Below are positions 25,820 to 34,800 of a stretch of DNA of 64,000 bases, piece after piece; position 1 is the stretch's first letter; the number at the start of each line of letters is the position of its first letter. The stretch is from contig CAVTQY010000001.1 of NCBI GenBank assembly GCA_963736975.1, positions 2,666,001 through 2,730,000 on the forward strand. Direction: 5' to 3'. The notes under the pieces were generated by a model. It saw only the letters and a program-made list of their open reading frames with translations. It had not been told where the DNA came from and did no database searches. Position numbers and translations under genes: made by a program. The stretch is from CAVTQY01 sp963736975 (GTDB lineage Bacteria; Pseudomonadota; Alphaproteobacteria; Acetobacterales; Acetobacteraceae).

Positions 25820-26711
25820 TATCGCCATCGGTATCGGCACGCCCGTCGAGCTGGACGAGCCGGTCCGCCGGCATCCCGCCGCCGTCGCGGTGCAGCGGCT
25901 GCTGCATCATCGCCTGTTCCTCACCGGCCTGGCCTTGTTCGCCGTGGTGTTGCTGGCCGCCGTGCTGGCGCCGGTGATCGCGCCCGCCGACCCCGACAAG
26001 CTGGACATGAGCACCACCTTCGCACCGCCGAGTTGGGCGCATCCATTCGGCACCGATAATTTCGGCCGCAGCCTCTGGTCGCGGGTCATCTGGGGCGCGC
26101 AGCTTTCGATGCTCATCGGCTCCGTGGTGGTGGCAATCAACGCCGTGCTCGGCACCGCGATCGGCGCCGCCGCCGGCTATTTCCGGCGCCTCGACAACGT
26201 GACGATGCGGGTGAACGATGCGCTGATGGCGTTTCCGCCGATCCTGCTGGCGATCGCCGTCACCGCCGTGCTCGGCCCGTCGATCATCGACGTGATCATC
26301 GCGCTCGGCATCGTCTATACGCCCCGCACGGCCCGCATCGTGCGCTCCTCGGTGATCGTGCTGCGGGAAATGGAATACGTGCAGGCCGCGGTGGCCGCCG
26401 GCGCTGGCCATTGGCGCATCCTGCGCCGACACATCCTGCCCAATGCGATGGCACCGCTGATCGTGCAACTGAGTTTCCTGTTCGCCTACGCGGTCCTCAC
26501 CGAAGCGACCCTGAGCTTCCTCGGCGTCGGCGCGGTTCCGCCCACGCCCACCTGGGGCAACATCATGGCCGAGGGCCGGCAATATATGACCGACGCCCCC
26601 TGGATCATCGCCATTCCTGGCGCCGCGCTGATGATCACAGTGCTGGGACTCAACATGCTGGGCGACGGATTGCGCGACGTGCTCGACCCGCGGTTGCGGA
26701 TCCAGGAATGA
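25809..26711 (+). CDS. ABC permease, DppC-type
   Basis: A 300-aa permease; ATG 25809 was preferred over an in-frame start 39 bp upstream because it overlaps the DppB-like stop. The N-terminus is cytoplasmic, then LALFAVVLLAAVLAPVIAPA. The family marker HPFGTDNFGRSLWSRVIWGA follows at about residue 75, and the EAA loop REMEYVQAAVAAGAGHWRIL contacts the ATPases. Six helices are expected. The stop overlaps the next ATG (ATGA). Confidence 0.93.
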   Translation: MPPDIAIGIGTPVELDEPVRRHPAAVAVQRLLHHRLFLTGLALFAVVLLAAVLAPVIAPADPDKLDMSTTFAPPSWAHPFGTDNFGRSLWSRVIWGAQLSMLIGSVVVAINAVLGTAIGAAAGYFRRLDNVTMRVNDALMAFPPILLAIAVTAVLGPSIIDVIIALGIVYTPRTARIVRSSVIVLREMEYVQAAVAAGAGHWRILRRHILPNAMAPLIVQLSFLFAYAVLTEATLSFLGVGAVPPTPTWGNIMAEGRQYMTDAPWIIAIPGAALMITVLGLNMLGDGLRDVLDPRLRIQE

Positions 26712-27685
26712 GCCTGTTGGAGGTGCACGACCTGACCACCGCCTTCCAGGTTTCCGGCGGCGAGATCAACGCCATCGAGCATGTCAGTTTCTCCCTCGAT
26801 GCCGGCGAGGTGCTCGGCATTGTTGGCGAATCCGGCAGCGGCAAGAGCGTGACCGCCCTGACGATCATGGGCCTGCTGCCACAGCCGCCGGCGCGCGTGG
26901 CGGGCGGCGAGGTGCGGTTCGAAGGCCAGGTGCTGACGAAACTATCCGACCGGCAGATGCAGAAACTGCGCGGCCCGGGGATCGCGATGATCTTCCAGGA
27001 ACCGATGACCTCGCTGAACCCGATCTTCACCATCGGCGATCAGCTCACCGAGACGATGCGCGCGCACGAACGCGCCTCTCCCGCGAAGCTGCGGCAGCGT
27101 GCGGTGGAGATGCTGGACCGCGTCGGCATCCCCTCGGCGGCGCGACGGATGGATGATTACCCGCACCAACTTTCCGGCGGTCAGCGGCAGCGGGTGATGA
27201 TCGCCATGGCGCTCGCCTGTCGCCCGCGGCTGCTGATCGCCGACGAGCCGACCACCGCCCTCGATGTAACCATACAGGCGCAGATCCTCGACCTGCTGCT
27301 GGACCTGCGGGACGAGTTCGGCATGGCGGTGATCGTCATCACGCACAACATGGGCGTGGTGGCCGAAACTGCCGACCGAGTAATGGTGATGTATGCCGGC
27401 CGCATCGTCGAGGAAGCCCCGGTCGCCACCCTGTTCGATAATCCGCTGCACCCTTACACGCGTGGGCTGCTGTCCTGCGTGCCGTCTTTGCAGGACGATC
27501 GCGACCGGCTGGCTGCCATTCCCGGAATGCTGCCCGACCCGCGCCATCGGCCGCACGGCTGCCGCTTCGCGCCCCGATGCGCCCACGCCATCCCGGCCTG
27601 CACCGCTGCGATCCCGCCGCTCGAGCCGTTCGGCAAGGGCCAGGCCGCAGCCTGCATCCGCGTATCGGAGCTGGTTGAAGCGTGA
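26708..27685 (+). CDS. ABC ATPase, DppD-type
   Basis: A 325-aa ATPase. Walker A is GESGSGKS (about residues 39-46), the signature is LSGGQRQRV, Walker B LLIADEPTTALD, and the switch His is in ITHNMGVVAE. The C-terminal oligopeptide-transporter extension has the four-Cys pattern around CRFAPRCAHAIPAC. It drives transport with its partner DppF-like protein. ATG 26708 overlaps the permease stop. Confidence 0.95.
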   Translation: MSLLEVHDLTTAFQVSGGEINAIEHVSFSLDAGEVLGIVGESGSGKSVTALTIMGLLPQPPARVAGGEVRFEGQVLTKLSDRQMQKLRGPGIAMIFQEPMTSLNPIFTIGDQLTETMRAHERASPAKLRQRAVEMLDRVGIPSAARRMDDYPHQLSGGQRQRVMIAMALACRPRLLIADEPTTALDVTIQAQILDLLLDLRDEFGMAVIVITHNMGVVAETADRVMVMYAGRIVEEAPVATLFDNPLHPYTRGLLSCVPSLQDDRDRLAAIPGMLPDPRHRPHGCRFAPRCAHAIPACTAAIPPLEPFGKGQAAACIRVSELVEA

Positions 27686-27806
27686 CGTGCAAAGGGTTCA
27701 CACGGAGCGAGGCGCATCGCCGATTGCCCGCTCAACTCCACCTTTCCCGTTCTGCGCGAGCAGTCGCTGGGCGAAGCGCGGCGGGTGAGGACAGCCGCGG
27801 CCCGCC

Positions 27807-28805
27807 ATGGACGTAAATCTGCCTGAACCAACCCTGATCGCGGCCTCCAACCTCTCCAAACACTACCCCGTCCGCGCCGGCTCCTTGCTCCGACGCCACC
27901 ACCTGTCGCTGCGCGCGGTCGATGACATCTCGCTCGACATCGCGCCCGGCGAGACGCTCGGCCTTGTTGGCGAGTCCGGCTGCGGCAAGTCCACCCTGGG
28001 ACGCCTGCTGATCCGGCTCATCGAGCCCACCGCCGGCGCGATACAATTCGAGGGCCAGGACATCACCGGCCTTGCCGGCGCCGCGTTGCGCGAACGCCGC
28101 CGCGCGATGCAGATCATCTTCCAGGACCCGTACGGCGCGCTCAATCCACGCATGTCGGTGGAAGAGATCATCATGGAGCCGCTGTTGATCCATGGTGCGC
28201 ACCGCGGGTCCGAAACCCGCGCAACGGTCGCGCGCATGCTGGACCTCGTCGGACTGCCGGCGCGCGTACGGGATCGGTTTCCGCATGAATTCTCCGGCGG
28301 CCAGCGCCAACGCATCGGCGTTGCCCGGGCGCTGTCACTGCATCCGAAATTCGTAGTTTGTGACGAGCCGGTTTCAGCGCTGGATGTTTCCGTGCAGGCG
28401 CAGATCGTCAATCTGCTGGCCGATCTGCAGCGCGAGCTGGGCCTGACCTACCTGTTCATCGCCCACGACCTGGGTGTGGTGAAGCACATCTCCACCCGGG
28501 TCGCGGTGATGTATCTCGGCAAGATCGTGGAGGTGGCGGAGAAGCGCGTGCTGTATGCCGCGCCGCTGCACCCCTATACGCAGGCGCTGATCGCCGCGGT
28601 GCCGGCGCGCCATCCGCGCGAGCGCAGCCGCGGGCGGGAGCGGCGCGAGCGGCTTGCCGGCGACATCCCGAGCGCCTTGCACCCGCCCGCCGGCTGCCGC
28701 TTCCATACGCGCTGCCCGCACGCCATGCCGATCTGCCGCGAGCAGGAACCGCGCACGGTCACGCCGAGCCGCGGGCATGAGGTGGCGTGCCATTTGGTGG
28801 GGTGA
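27807..28805 (+). CDS. ABC ATPase, DppF-type
   Basis: A 332-aa ATPase, last gene of the peptide transporter. Walker A GESGCGKS, Q-loop IIFQDPYGALNPR, signature FSGGQRQRIGVARAL, Walker B VVCDEPVSALD and the switch His in IAHDLGVVKH are intact. The C-terminal extension ends with CRFHTRCPHAMPIC, again the oligopeptide type. A 121-bp gap separates it from the DppD-like gene, larger than the other junctions, but the pairing is clear. Confidence 0.95.
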   Translation: MDVNLPEPTLIAASNLSKHYPVRAGSLLRRHHLSLRAVDDISLDIAPGETLGLVGESGCGKSTLGRLLIRLIEPTAGAIQFEGQDITGLAGAALRERRRAMQIIFQDPYGALNPRMSVEEIIMEPLLIHGAHRGSETRATVARMLDLVGLPARVRDRFPHEFSGGQRQRIGVARALSLHPKFVVCDEPVSALDVSVQAQIVNLLADLQRELGLTYLFIAHDLGVVKHISTRVAVMYLGKIVEVAEKRVLYAAPLHPYTQALIAAVPARHPRERSRGRERRERLAGDIPSALHPPAGCRFHTRCPHAMPICREQEPRTVTPSRGHEVACHLVG

Positions 28806-28980
28806 TGGGCGGAGGTTCTGCGGAGCCGCCAGTCTCTGCGGGGGTCCCACCTATTCACAATTTCAGCGAGTTTAAGCTCGGCCAGTATCGCCTGTTGCCG
28901 ATATCCTTGCGCCTACGCCGGTTAACGTCTCGACTTCGCATTGTCCCTTCTTTTAAGAGAGCGCCAGCCCTGGGGGTGAG

Positions 28981-29485
28981 ATGCTGTTTCGATCATTGGC
29001 CGTCCTGGCGCTGGCGTGTCTTTGCTGGCCATTGTCCGCCTCCGCTGACTTTCCGCCTGGCATCGCGATCACAGTCGAGGGCCAAGCACCTGCGATTACA
29101 GACATGCTCAACATCGACTACGATCGCTTCTTCGCCAGCTATGACAATCTTGAGCACTTCCTCCCCTCCGAGTGGGACTTCCGCAATCGACCGATTTCTG
29201 TTGCCTGACGCACATGAGCTTTTCCGCTTCACGCTTACGCGGACACAAGCCGCGACGATGCAATGGGGGCATACCGACCAGGCGGACATCGAAGCTATAC
29301 CTGGTTTTCTTATGAGCGACTGGGCGCATCAGGCGATCGCAGCGCAAAATGCGAAAATCGACGCCAAGCCGCCACAGACTGCGGAGGATATCACCCTGGA
29401 TAAACAGACGCTAGTCGGAAGAGGTCCGCGTAAGGGGTTACGTGGCTTGCGCAGAAAACGCGCTTCCTTGCTTCCTCTACAGTGA
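28981..29485 (+). pseudogene. Secreted hypothetical protein, probably frameshifted
   Basis: ATG 28981 opens a 75-codon frame with a convincing Sec signal (LAVLALACLCWPLSASA, cut before DFPPG) and stops at 29208. From about 29175 another frame reads AIDRFLLPDAHELFRFTLTR to a stop at 29485 and has coding-like composition, so the two may be one broken gene of about 165 residues. No family is recognised. There is no partner gene nearby that suggests a role. Confidence 0.4.
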
Positions 29486-30044
29486 CCGGACGAATTTCAC
29501 GAAGGGGCTCATGTTCAACCCCACTAACCTGCCGCGGGGTGACCGCAGTCGGCTGATGGCGTGCAATGTCCTCATGCCCTGCACTGCGGTTATAATTGCC
29601 AGGGTGCTTAACGAATTCATGCACGGGATCCAGTCTCGCACAATCTTCTGGGGTGACAATATCAGCGAGGCCCGTTCTGTTACCAATCGGCCACCAGACC
29701 GCGCCAAGCTTGTGGGGAGCGTTGTAACGCTCGTAGGTGATGCGCAATGCGATGCAGTGTCTTGCTGACTTTCACAGACAGGGATGCTTGAGCAGGAAAC
29801 CGCCCGGTTCGATGGCGATGCTCTGCCCCGAGCGGACCGCAAGAAACTGCTCGACTGCAACCAACTCTTCCGCGATGGCTGCCCTGCTATAGTGACCGGG
29901 CGGGTCGAGGAAGATACGGTCCAGGCAAGCTCTATTGGTTGGAAAGAATGATGCATACAGACATGATATGGCCGCTCGAATTGTGTGAACGCCTGCTGCT
30001 CGACCAGAGCATGCCCCTCGAGCACTGCTGTGCCGGCACCGGCA
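29486..30044. other. No recognisable gene
   Basis: Open frames on both strands (for example up to 182 codons on the minus strand) lack family motifs, ribosome sites and consistent codon bias. This is probably degraded accessory DNA. Confidence 0.45.
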
Positions 30045-30538
30045 ATTTTTCTCGCACGGAGAAAGAGGAGAGCACGGTGACCACGGAGAGAGCGGTTCCC
30101 GCCGCCGGATCAGACCACGTAGCGACGGAGGCCCTCTGTCAGGCGCGGCGCGTTGAAGTTCAACAACAGGCCCACACGGATGCCGCTCATGCGGAGATAG
30201 GTGCGGAGTTGCATCTCGTGGACCGGCAGAATGGCCGGGACGGCCTTGATCTCCAGGATGAGCTCACGCGCGACGACGATATCCGCCTTGAAGCCGTCAC
30301 CAAGCGGTACGTCTTTATAGACGACGGGAATCGCGACCTGCCGCGCGAAGACAATCCCCGCCTGCGCCAGCTCGTAGCACAGGCACTGCTCGTACACGGA
30401 CTCCAACAGCCCGGGACCGGTGTGACGGTGGACCTCGATCGCCAGCCCGATCACGCATTCGGTCAAAGGCTCCGCTAAAAGCATAATAACCCTTCTCCGT
30501 GATCACCGTGGTCTCCGCGCTTTCTCCGTGCTAAAAAT
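30045..30538. repeat. Inverted repeats framing a GxxExxY gene
   Basis: Left arm 30054-30091 and right arm 30493-30531 are imperfect inverted copies: the left reads GCACGGAGAAAG...CACGGTGACCACGGAGA, and the reverse complement of the right reads GCACGGAGAAAG...CACGGTGATCACGGAGA. Outside each arm lies a further AT tract (ATTTTT on the left, AAAAAT on the right), giving a 494-bp symmetrical unit. Internal ACGGAGA words recur within each arm. Confidence 0.85.
30110..30484 (-). CDS. GxxExxY protein
   Basis: A 124-aa protein of a widespread uncharacterised family named after its motif: here TGPGLLESVYEQCLCYEL, with G-x-x-E-x-x-Y intact. Conserved KADIVVARELILEIKAV in the middle resembles a PD-(D/E)xK-like nuclease fold (D...E-x-K), and the C-terminus has LRTYLRMSGIRVGLLLNFN. 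The biochemical role is unknown; a nuclease-like activity is only inferred from the D/E-x-K pattern. It occupies almost the whole space between two long inverted repeats. Confidence 0.9.
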   Translation of the reverse strand: MLLAEPLTECVIGLAIEVHRHTGPGLLESVYEQCLCYELAQAGIVFARQVAIPVVYKDVPLGDGFKADIVVARELILEIKAVPAILPVHEMQLRTYLRMSGIRVGLLLNFNAPRLTEGLRRYVV

Positions 30539-30642
30539 CAAAGAAACGTCAGCCCTCGACGCCGGTAGCCTGGCGCCGGCGATGCGTCGCGCCAGCGGTG
30601 GCCCTCGGCTGGCGGATTGAACACCGTTACCCGGTTAACCGT

Positions 30643-31806
30643 TCAGCGCGCGCCCGGCACGAACGCCGGCATCACCGCTTCCGCCACCCATTGGAACTGC
30701 TCCAGCATCACCGCCTTCGGCGTGCCCATGCTGGTGCTCAGGTTGATATGCTGCATCCCCGGGAAGCGGCCCTCGATCGCCCTGAGATGCTCGATGAGCT
30801 GGTCCGGCGTCCCTGCGAACCACGACCCCAGCTTCATGTAATGCTCCAATGTTGGCACGTCGGCCGCCGCCCACCCGCCGCGCCGCTGCGTCGCCGACAC
30901 CTGCGCTGGCGTAACACCCGGCACGAACCCCAACGGAGCAAACATTTTCACATGCTCCTCGAAGAACGGCGTAATCTCGCGGATCGCCTGTTCGCGCGTC
31001 TTCGCCAGATGGAAGAAAATCCCCACGGTCAGGTTCTCGCCCAACTCGAGCTGCTGGCCCGCTCGCGCCGCGGCCTCCCGGTAAGCATGGATCGGACCCT
31101 CGGCCATCGTCGCCGCGCCGCCGCCCACCGCGCCCTTGATGCCGTGCTTCACCATGAAATCCAGCCCGCGCGGGCTGGCGCTGACGATCGGTTGCCAGCA
31201 TTCAACCGGGCGATGCACCGGGCGCGGCACCAGCGTCAGTTCCTTCAACTCGTAGCCGCGATACGGCACGCGCGGCGGCAGGGTGTAATGCCTGCCCGTA
31301 TGCGCGAATGACTCGCTGTTGAACGCCTTGAAGATGATCTCGACCTGCTCCTCGAACAACTCGCGGTTGGCGTTCTGGTCGAGCATCGGGGCGCCGAACG
31401 TCTCCACTTCCCGCGTGTGATAGCCGCGGCCGACCCCGAACACGGTGCGTCCCTGGGTCAGGATGTCGGCCACGGCGAAATCCTCGGCCAGGCGCAGCGG
31501 ATGCCACATCGGCGTGATGTTGAACCCACAGCCGGTCTTCAACCGCTTCGTCACATGCGCGAGATGCACCGCGACCATCAGGATGTTGGGCAGGACCTCA
31601 TAGCCTTCGTGCTGGAAATGATGCTCGGCGAGCCACAGCGTGTCCCAGCCGAATTGGTCCAGCGTCCTGGCCACGGCCTCGGTCTTCTCGAACACGGAAG
31701 CCAGGTGTTCATTGGAATAGCGGCGCTCATTCGCCGGCGTGGCGTCCTGGCCCATATCGGGCAGGTCCACATGGCCAGGATAGACGGTAACGAATTTGCT
31801 GATCAT
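30643..31806 (-). CDS. LLM-class flavin-dependent oxidoreductase
   Basis: A 387-aa luciferase-like monooxygenase. ATG 31806 follows GGAGGGA. Family features: WDTLWLAEHHFQHEGYEVLP near residue 55, RLKTGCGFNITPMWHPLRLA, and GRTVFGVGRGYHTREVETFG near residue 125. Such enzymes use reduced FMN/F420 and oxygen to oxidise small molecules, often in sulfonate, EDTA-type or aromatic breakdown. No reductase partner lies next to it. The frame is intact and separate from its neighbours. Confidence 0.88.
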   Translation of the reverse strand: MISKFVTVYPGHVDLPDMGQDATPANERRYSNEHLASVFEKTEAVARTLDQFGWDTLWLAEHHFQHEGYEVLPNILMVAVHLAHVTKRLKTGCGFNITPMWHPLRLAEDFAVADILTQGRTVFGVGRGYHTREVETFGAPMLDQNANRELFEEQVEIIFKAFNSESFAHTGRHYTLPPRVPYRGYELKELTLVPRPVHRPVECWQPIVSASPRGLDFMVKHGIKGAVGGGAATMAEGPIHAYREAAARAGQQLELGENLTVGIFFHLAKTREQAIREITPFFEEHVKMFAPLGFVPGVTPAQVSATQRRGGWAAADVPTLEHYMKLGSWFAGTPDQLIEHLRAIEGRFPGMQHINLSTSMGTPKAVMLEQFQWVAEAVMPAFVPGAR

Positions 31807-31940
31807 GCCCGCGTCCCTCCGAATGGCTCGCGAGTGTGGCGCAAACAGCTCAGTTTCACCAGGGGACGCGGGGCGGCTTAGTAACTGCTTGCGGGAACCG
31901 GCCCCCCGTGATGGAGTTGTTGGTTCAGAAGGAGAACGTC

Positions 31941-32093
31941 ATGCGCCGCAAGCAACAGGCCGGCCCTGCCCGTCCCGAACCACCTTGGATTCCCGCCGCC
32001 ATGCTCGGGATCGCCATCAACACGCTGGCGGCGAGCGTCATCGCGATGAGCGCGAGCGTGGCGATTGGCAAGTCGGTCCTGCGCGGGATGTAG
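31941..32093 (+). CDS. Small single-helix membrane protein
   Basis: A 50-codon frame from ATG 31941 with an excellent ribosome site (AGAAGGAG) 7 nt upstream. The sequence begins with a basic stretch (RRKQQAG) and has one hydrophobic segment, AAMLGIAINTLAASVIAMSA, ending in a basic tail. It encodes a plausible small inner-membrane protein. No family is recognised; it stands alone between the monooxygenase and isomerase genes. Confidence 0.5.
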   Translation: MRRKQQAGPARPEPPWIPAAMLGIAINTLAASVIAMSASVAIGKSVLRGM

Positions 32094-32243
32094 TTATACC
32101 CCCGGCCCGGCGCGGTGACTCTTCCGCCGCGCCCGGCCGCGGGTATGGCCGCGGGGTTGGTGGGGCGGCCGCGCGCGAAACCAAGAACTCTGGTACCAGC
32201 GGCTTGGCTCGATCGGAGCGGTCAACAGAAAAGGCCGCTGGTA

Positions 32244-33044
32244 TCAGGACGGGGCGGCGGTGCGCAGCAACGCCAGACTGGTCCGCAGCGCGGCCTCGAC
32301 GTTCTCCAATGGGGCGAAAGGCTCCAGGGAAACCAATCCGCGATAGCCGCCGGCAAATAACGCGCGCAACTGGCCGGGCGTATCCAGCCGGTCGTCCTCT
32401 CCGACAAGGACGCGATGCGCGTCCTTCATCTCGGCATACGCGAGCCCGTGCGCATCAACCCCAGAAACATGCACAAGCCCAGTGCGCTGGGGGAACATCT
32501 CGCTCTCCCCGGCAAGGACATGATGGAACGTATCGTGCAGCAGGGAAAACGTGCCGCCACCACCGACGGCATCGACCGCCCGCAGCGCGTCACGCTTGGA
32601 GCGCAACGCGCTCTCGGCGAAGCCGAGCGGTTCGATAAGCCCGTGCACTCCAGCAAACTCCAGGATCGGACCGAGTGCGGCAAGCGCGGTCCGCAGGTCG
32701 GCTGTGCGCCGGGCTGCGTCCCGATTATCGGCTGGGTCATTGACTGGGCACAGTACCAACGCACGGGCGCCGCAGTCCCGGGCGTAGCGAGCCAGCGCCC
32801 TCGCCTCGGCGGCGCGCCCATCGCTCCAGTCATCGAACCGCTGCAAGGCGTTGATCGCGGCGATGTGCACGCCGGCCTGCTGGGCGTCACGCAGCACCGT
32901 CTCAGCCGGCGTGCCGTCGGCGATCTCCACGCCGGGCAGGTCGTTGCGAATCTCGACCTCCGTGACGCCGAGATCCACGGCAAGCTGACTGAAGGCACGA
33001 AACCGGCGGCCCGGCGCCACCATGTGGTTCAGGGCGAACTGCAT
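32244..33044 (-). CDS. TIM-barrel isomerase (IolI/hydroxypyruvate-isomerase-like)
   Basis: A 266-aa AP-endonuclease-2-type TIM barrel. It starts FALNHMVAP, then TEVEIRNDLPG, IAAINALQRFDDW, LIEPLGF (a metal-binding Glu), SLLHDTFHHVL with Asp/His ligands, GLVHVSGVD and LVSLEPF. These correspond to the metal-binding barrel strands of sugar isomerases such as inosose isomerase (IolI). It is the last gene of a minus-strand group with VOC and HAD genes, and a class II aldolase is divergent from it, so a minor sugar or sugar-acid route is possible. The substrate is inferred only by family. Confidence 0.78.
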   Translation of the reverse strand: MQFALNHMVAPGRRFRAFSQLAVDLGVTEVEIRNDLPGVEIADGTPAETVLRDAQQAGVHIAAINALQRFDDWSDGRAAEARALARYARDCGARALVLCPVNDPADNRDAARRTADLRTALAALGPILEFAGVHGLIEPLGFAESALRSKRDALRAVDAVGGGGTFSLLHDTFHHVLAGESEMFPQRTGLVHVSGVDAHGLAYAEMKDAHRVLVGEDDRLDTPGQLRALFAGGYRGLVSLEPFAPLENVEAALRTSLALLRTAAPS

Positions 33045-33053
33045 GACGGCCGG

Positions 33054-33500
33054 TCAGTTCTGTGCCGCCATGCCTTTGGCCGCAAGTTCCTGCCGCGCCT
33101 TCTCGCTTTTGCCCAGGTCAAGATCCATGCCACGCAGCACATGCGGCGCCTTGGTGAACTGTACGGCGTCATATTGGATCACCTCGATCCGGTTGCCCCA
33201 GGGATCAAGGAAGTCGAGGAACGGTCCGTCCACCATCCGCGCCCCGGCCGCCGCCGCAAGCTCCCGCACGCGCGCGCGATCATTCACCACCACGCCGAAA
33301 TGCCGCATAGCGTCCGCGTGCGGCGCGGTTGTTTGCATCAACGCGAGGAACTGGTCGCCCATATCGATGAACGCTTGGTGCTCGCCGCGTCCGCGCAGGG
33401 TGAAATCGAAGATGCGCCCGTAGAACTCGAGCGCGGCGTCGATATCGCCCACCTCCAGCGCCACATGGTTGATTCCGACCAGACGCGGTTTATCGCTCAT
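33054..33500 (-). CDS. VOC-family (glyoxalase/dioxygenase superfamily) protein
   Basis: A 148-aa protein. The first beta-alpha-beta unit reads LVGINHVALEVGDIDAALEF with a metal-type His, then FIDMGDQFLALMQ and MRHFGVVVNDRARVRELA; the end has FLDFLDPWGNRIEVIQYD with a Glu ligand. This is the vicinal-oxygen-chelate fold. Its reaction could be isomerisation, lyase or dioxygenase chemistry. It lies 9 bp from the isomerase gene and overlaps the HAD gene by 11 bp, so the three are likely cotranscribed. Confidence 0.85.
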   Translation of the reverse strand: MSDKPRLVGINHVALEVGDIDAALEFYGRIFDFTLRGRGEHQAFIDMGDQFLALMQTTAPHADAMRHFGVVVNDRARVRELAAAAGARMVDGPFLDFLDPWGNRIEVIQYDAVQFTKAPHVLRGMDLDLGKSEKARQELAAKGMAAQN

Positions 33501-34119
33501 GCTCTGCCTCCAGAAGTCCGAGTGATATCAGCTCACTCCGCAGCGCGGTCGGACCTGTAAAATGCACCCCGTGCATGCCAAGCGCCGTCGCCGCCGCGGC
33601 ATTCACCGGATTGTCGTCGATGTAAACGAGGGCGGTCGGATCCAGCCCGCTGCGCTGGATCAACAACCGATAAATTCGCGCATCGGGTTTCACCAACCGT
33701 TCCTGTCCGGACACGACGATGGTTTCGAACCAGCCGAGGAAGTCATACAATTCGAGCGCGATAGGGAAGGTCTCGTGCGACCAGTTCGTCAGCCCGAACA
33801 ACCGTGTCCCGGCCTCCTTCAGCTCGTGCAGGATATCGACCGAGCCTTCGATCGGTCCCGCCAGCATTTCCGGCCAGCGGGAGCGGAACGCGTCGATCAG
33901 TTCGGCATGCCCGGGATGGCGTTCGCGCAACACAGCACACGCCTCCGTCCAGCTTCGCCCCCGATCCTGCTCCAAATTCCAGGCCGGCGAGCACACCTCG
34001 GTCAGGAATCGCTCCATCTCCGCCTCGTCGGGGATCAGCTTGCGATACAGATGGCGCGGGTCCCAATGTATCAGGACGCCGCCAAGATCGAAGACGACGC
34101 CGGAGGGTTTCGTGTCCAT
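33490..34119 (-). CDS. HAD-superfamily hydrolase (subfamily IA)
   Basis: A 209-aa HAD phosphatase. Motif I is in VVFDLGGVLIHWD; here the usual second Asp of D-x-D is replaced by Gly, as in the haloacid-dehalogenase/epoxide-hydrolase-like branch (DLGGVL). Motif II is FGLTNWSHE, the Lys motif is VKPDARIYRLL, and motif IV YIDDNPVNA. With GGVL in place of D-x-D-G, phosphatase activity remains possible but is not certain. It is the first gene of the minus-strand group and is divergent from the aldolase gene. Confidence 0.85.
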   Translation of the reverse strand: MDTKPSGVVFDLGGVLIHWDPRHLYRKLIPDEAEMERFLTEVCSPAWNLEQDRGRSWTEACAVLRERHPGHAELIDAFRSRWPEMLAGPIEGSVDILHELKEAGTRLFGLTNWSHETFPIALELYDFLGWFETIVVSGQERLVKPDARIYRLLIQRSGLDPTALVYIDDNPVNAAAATALGMHGVHFTGPTALRSELISLGLLEAEHER

Positions 34120-34155
34120 GCGCCTCTGTTATCCCGCCCGCGTGCCTGGCTCAAG

Positions 34156-34800
34156 ATGAACCGGGCCGCACAGCAGATTGCCGACATCTATCGCGAACTG
34201 GGCCGGCGCGGCTTCGTCCCCGGCAGCGCCGGCAACGTCAGCCGGCGAACCGCCACAGGCATGCTGATCACCCCGAGCGGTCGTTCGGCCGATTCCATCA
34301 CGGCAGAAACCATTGTCGAGATCGTCGGGCACGACGTCGCCGGCGAAGGCGAGCCTTCCAGCGAATGGCAGATGCACGCGGCGATTTACGCCGCCGTCCC
34401 CGCCGCCCAGGCGATCGTGCACACGCACGCGGAGGCTTGCACCGCTCTCGCGTGCCTGAACGAGAAGCTGCCCGCCTTCCATTATATGATCACTGCGTTC
34501 GGTGGCGACGATGTGCGCTGCGTACCGTATGTCACCTTCGGCACCCCGGAGCTGGCGCGCGCCGCGGTCGCCGCGCTGCAGGGCCGCAGCGCCTGCCTTC
34601 TTGCCAATCACGGCATGATCGTGCACGCGCCGAGCCTCGACAAGGCGATGACCGACGCCATCGTCCTGGAAAGCCTCTGCCGACAGTACCTGCTCGCCCG
34701 CGCCGCCGGCACGCCGCGCCTGCTGACGCGGGCTGAACTCGCCGCCGCCCGCGAGCGCTTCAAAACTTATGGGCAAGCCGGCGTCAGAAGCGTGTGCTGA
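34156..34800 (+). CDS. Class II aldolase/adducin-family protein
   Basis: A 214-aa protein of L-fuculose-phosphate-aldolase size. ATG 34156 was chosen because GFVPGSAGNVSRR, the conserved N-terminal part, begins shortly after. The zinc and catalytic residues are visible: SSEWQMH (Glu), VHTHAEA (two His) and ANHGMIV (third His). Such enzymes cleave or decarboxylate phosphorylated sugar acids. It is divergent from the HAD-VOC-isomerase group and may share their pathway; OtnC-like activity with the IolI-like protein is one option. The 3' end overlaps the convergent EamA gene by 17 bp. Confidence 0.85.
   Translation: MNRAAQQIADIYRELGRRGFVPGSAGNVSRRTATGMLITPSGRSADSITAETIVEIVGHDVAGEGEPSSEWQMHAAIYAAVPAAQAIVHTHAEACTALACLNEKLPAFHYMITAFGGDDVRCVPYVTFGTPELARAAVAALQGRSACLLANHGMIVHAPSLDKAMTDAIVLESLCRQYLLARAAGTPRLLTRAELAAARERFKTYGQAGVRSVC

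Noticed and set aside
29477..30025. 182-codon minus-strand frame
   Set aside because: There is no recognised motif, Arg/Ser-rich composition, and no plausible start signal; not supported as a gene.
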